From NCBI GenBank assembly GCA_040756415.1, contig JBFLYZ010000108.1, positions 1 through 6,934 of the forward strand: DNA of 6,934 nt, in the 5' to 3' direction. A program made the translations under genes and the position numbers. The DNA comes from JBFLYZ01 sp040756415. GTDB lineage: Bacteria > Bacteroidota > Bacteroidia > JADZBD01. The notes beneath the pieces were generated by a model. The model saw only the letters and a list, made by a program, of their open reading frames with translations. It had not been told where the DNA came from and did not search any database. The stretch's first letter is position 1. Every line of letters starts with the position of its first letter. Positions 6,766 to 6,934 of the stretch are shown piece after piece.

Positions 6766-6934
6766 TCATTTTTTTTCAAGTTCTTTATCGCAAATTAATA
6801 ATTGATCTTTTGGATATTGTTGATCAGGCTTAATATCCGCTGCGACTTGATATTGTTGCTTTGCATTTTTATAATCTTTCTTTTGGAAGAAACCATCCGC
6901 AAGTTGAATATGATAATTGTATAGAAAATCCGGT
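6766..6934 (-). CDS. C-terminal fragment of a TPR-like repeat protein (5' part beyond window edge)
   Basis: Read from the right edge, one frame stays open for 55 codons and ends at TGA (6768-6766). It reads YNYHIQLADGFFQKKDYKNA, then a segment with YQVAADIKPD and YPKDQ, ending in CDKELEKK. This is a helix-turn-helix TPR-like pattern: small residue, F/Y pair, DYxNAKxxY, AxxIKPDxxYP. I recall similar repeats with a YPKDQ ending in large Bacteroidota proteins of uncertain function. It is rich in Gln, Lys and Asp. The fragment is about 30% GC (51 of 169 bases by hand count), far below its neighbours, and uses A/T-ending codons. It could be a horizontally acquired gene, a locally AT-rich gene, or an assembly join. 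I see no terminator after it; only 43 bases separate it from the next start. Confidence 0.72.
   Translation of the reverse strand, partial: PDFLYNYHIQLADGFFQKKDYKNAKQQYQVAADIKPDQQYPKDQLLICDKELEKK

Overview
The window looks like a Bacteroidota chromosome segment. Support comes from a secreted beta-propeller protein ending in a type IX secretion (T9SS) sorting domain, a Bacteroidota-type LptE lipoprotein, SecG and GroEL of that lineage, start codons without Shine-Dalgarno sequences, and one good match to the Bacteroidota housekeeping promoter (TTG-N20-TACTTTTA). Most genes are GC-rich (57% and 62% in two 60-base stretches counted inside the sigma-54 activator gene). I cannot name the genus.

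Every gene I can support lies on the minus strand, so transcription runs from right to left. In transcription order: the last 55 codons of an AT-rich TPR-like protein (6766-6934); a sigma-54-type AAA+ activator without a sensory domain (5499-6722, GTG start); the outer-membrane lipoprotein LptE (4967-5497); a conserved-looking protein of unknown function with an N-terminal helical part, a charged middle and a C-terminal TPR (3826-4965, TTG start); SecG (3440-3799); an intrinsic terminator (3386-3423); a 125-base regulatory gap; groES (2982-3260); groEL (1308-2942); an intrinsic terminator (1238-1264); a promoter; and a kelch-type T9SS cargo protein cut by the left edge (1-1153).

The activator, lptE, the TPR gene and secG form a tight operon. 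The two junctions around lptE are each stop codon + 1 base + start codon, and secG follows after 25 bases. The genes fit an envelope-biogenesis theme: LptE serves LPS transport to the outer membrane and SecG serves Sec export. The TPR protein between them is the least understood member. groES-groEL form a separate chaperonin operon with its own leader and terminator.

Three points stand out. Composition drops to about 30% GC at the right edge, right beside a short repeat of TACGAAT units. A related 7-base repeat is embedded in the lptE signal-peptide codons. The groESL leader has no CIRCE operator but holds a 6-9-6 inverted repeat and a near-miss to a sigma-54 promoter. I saw no tRNA, rRNA, CRISPR array or insertion sequence, and no gene-free stretch longer than 300 bases.
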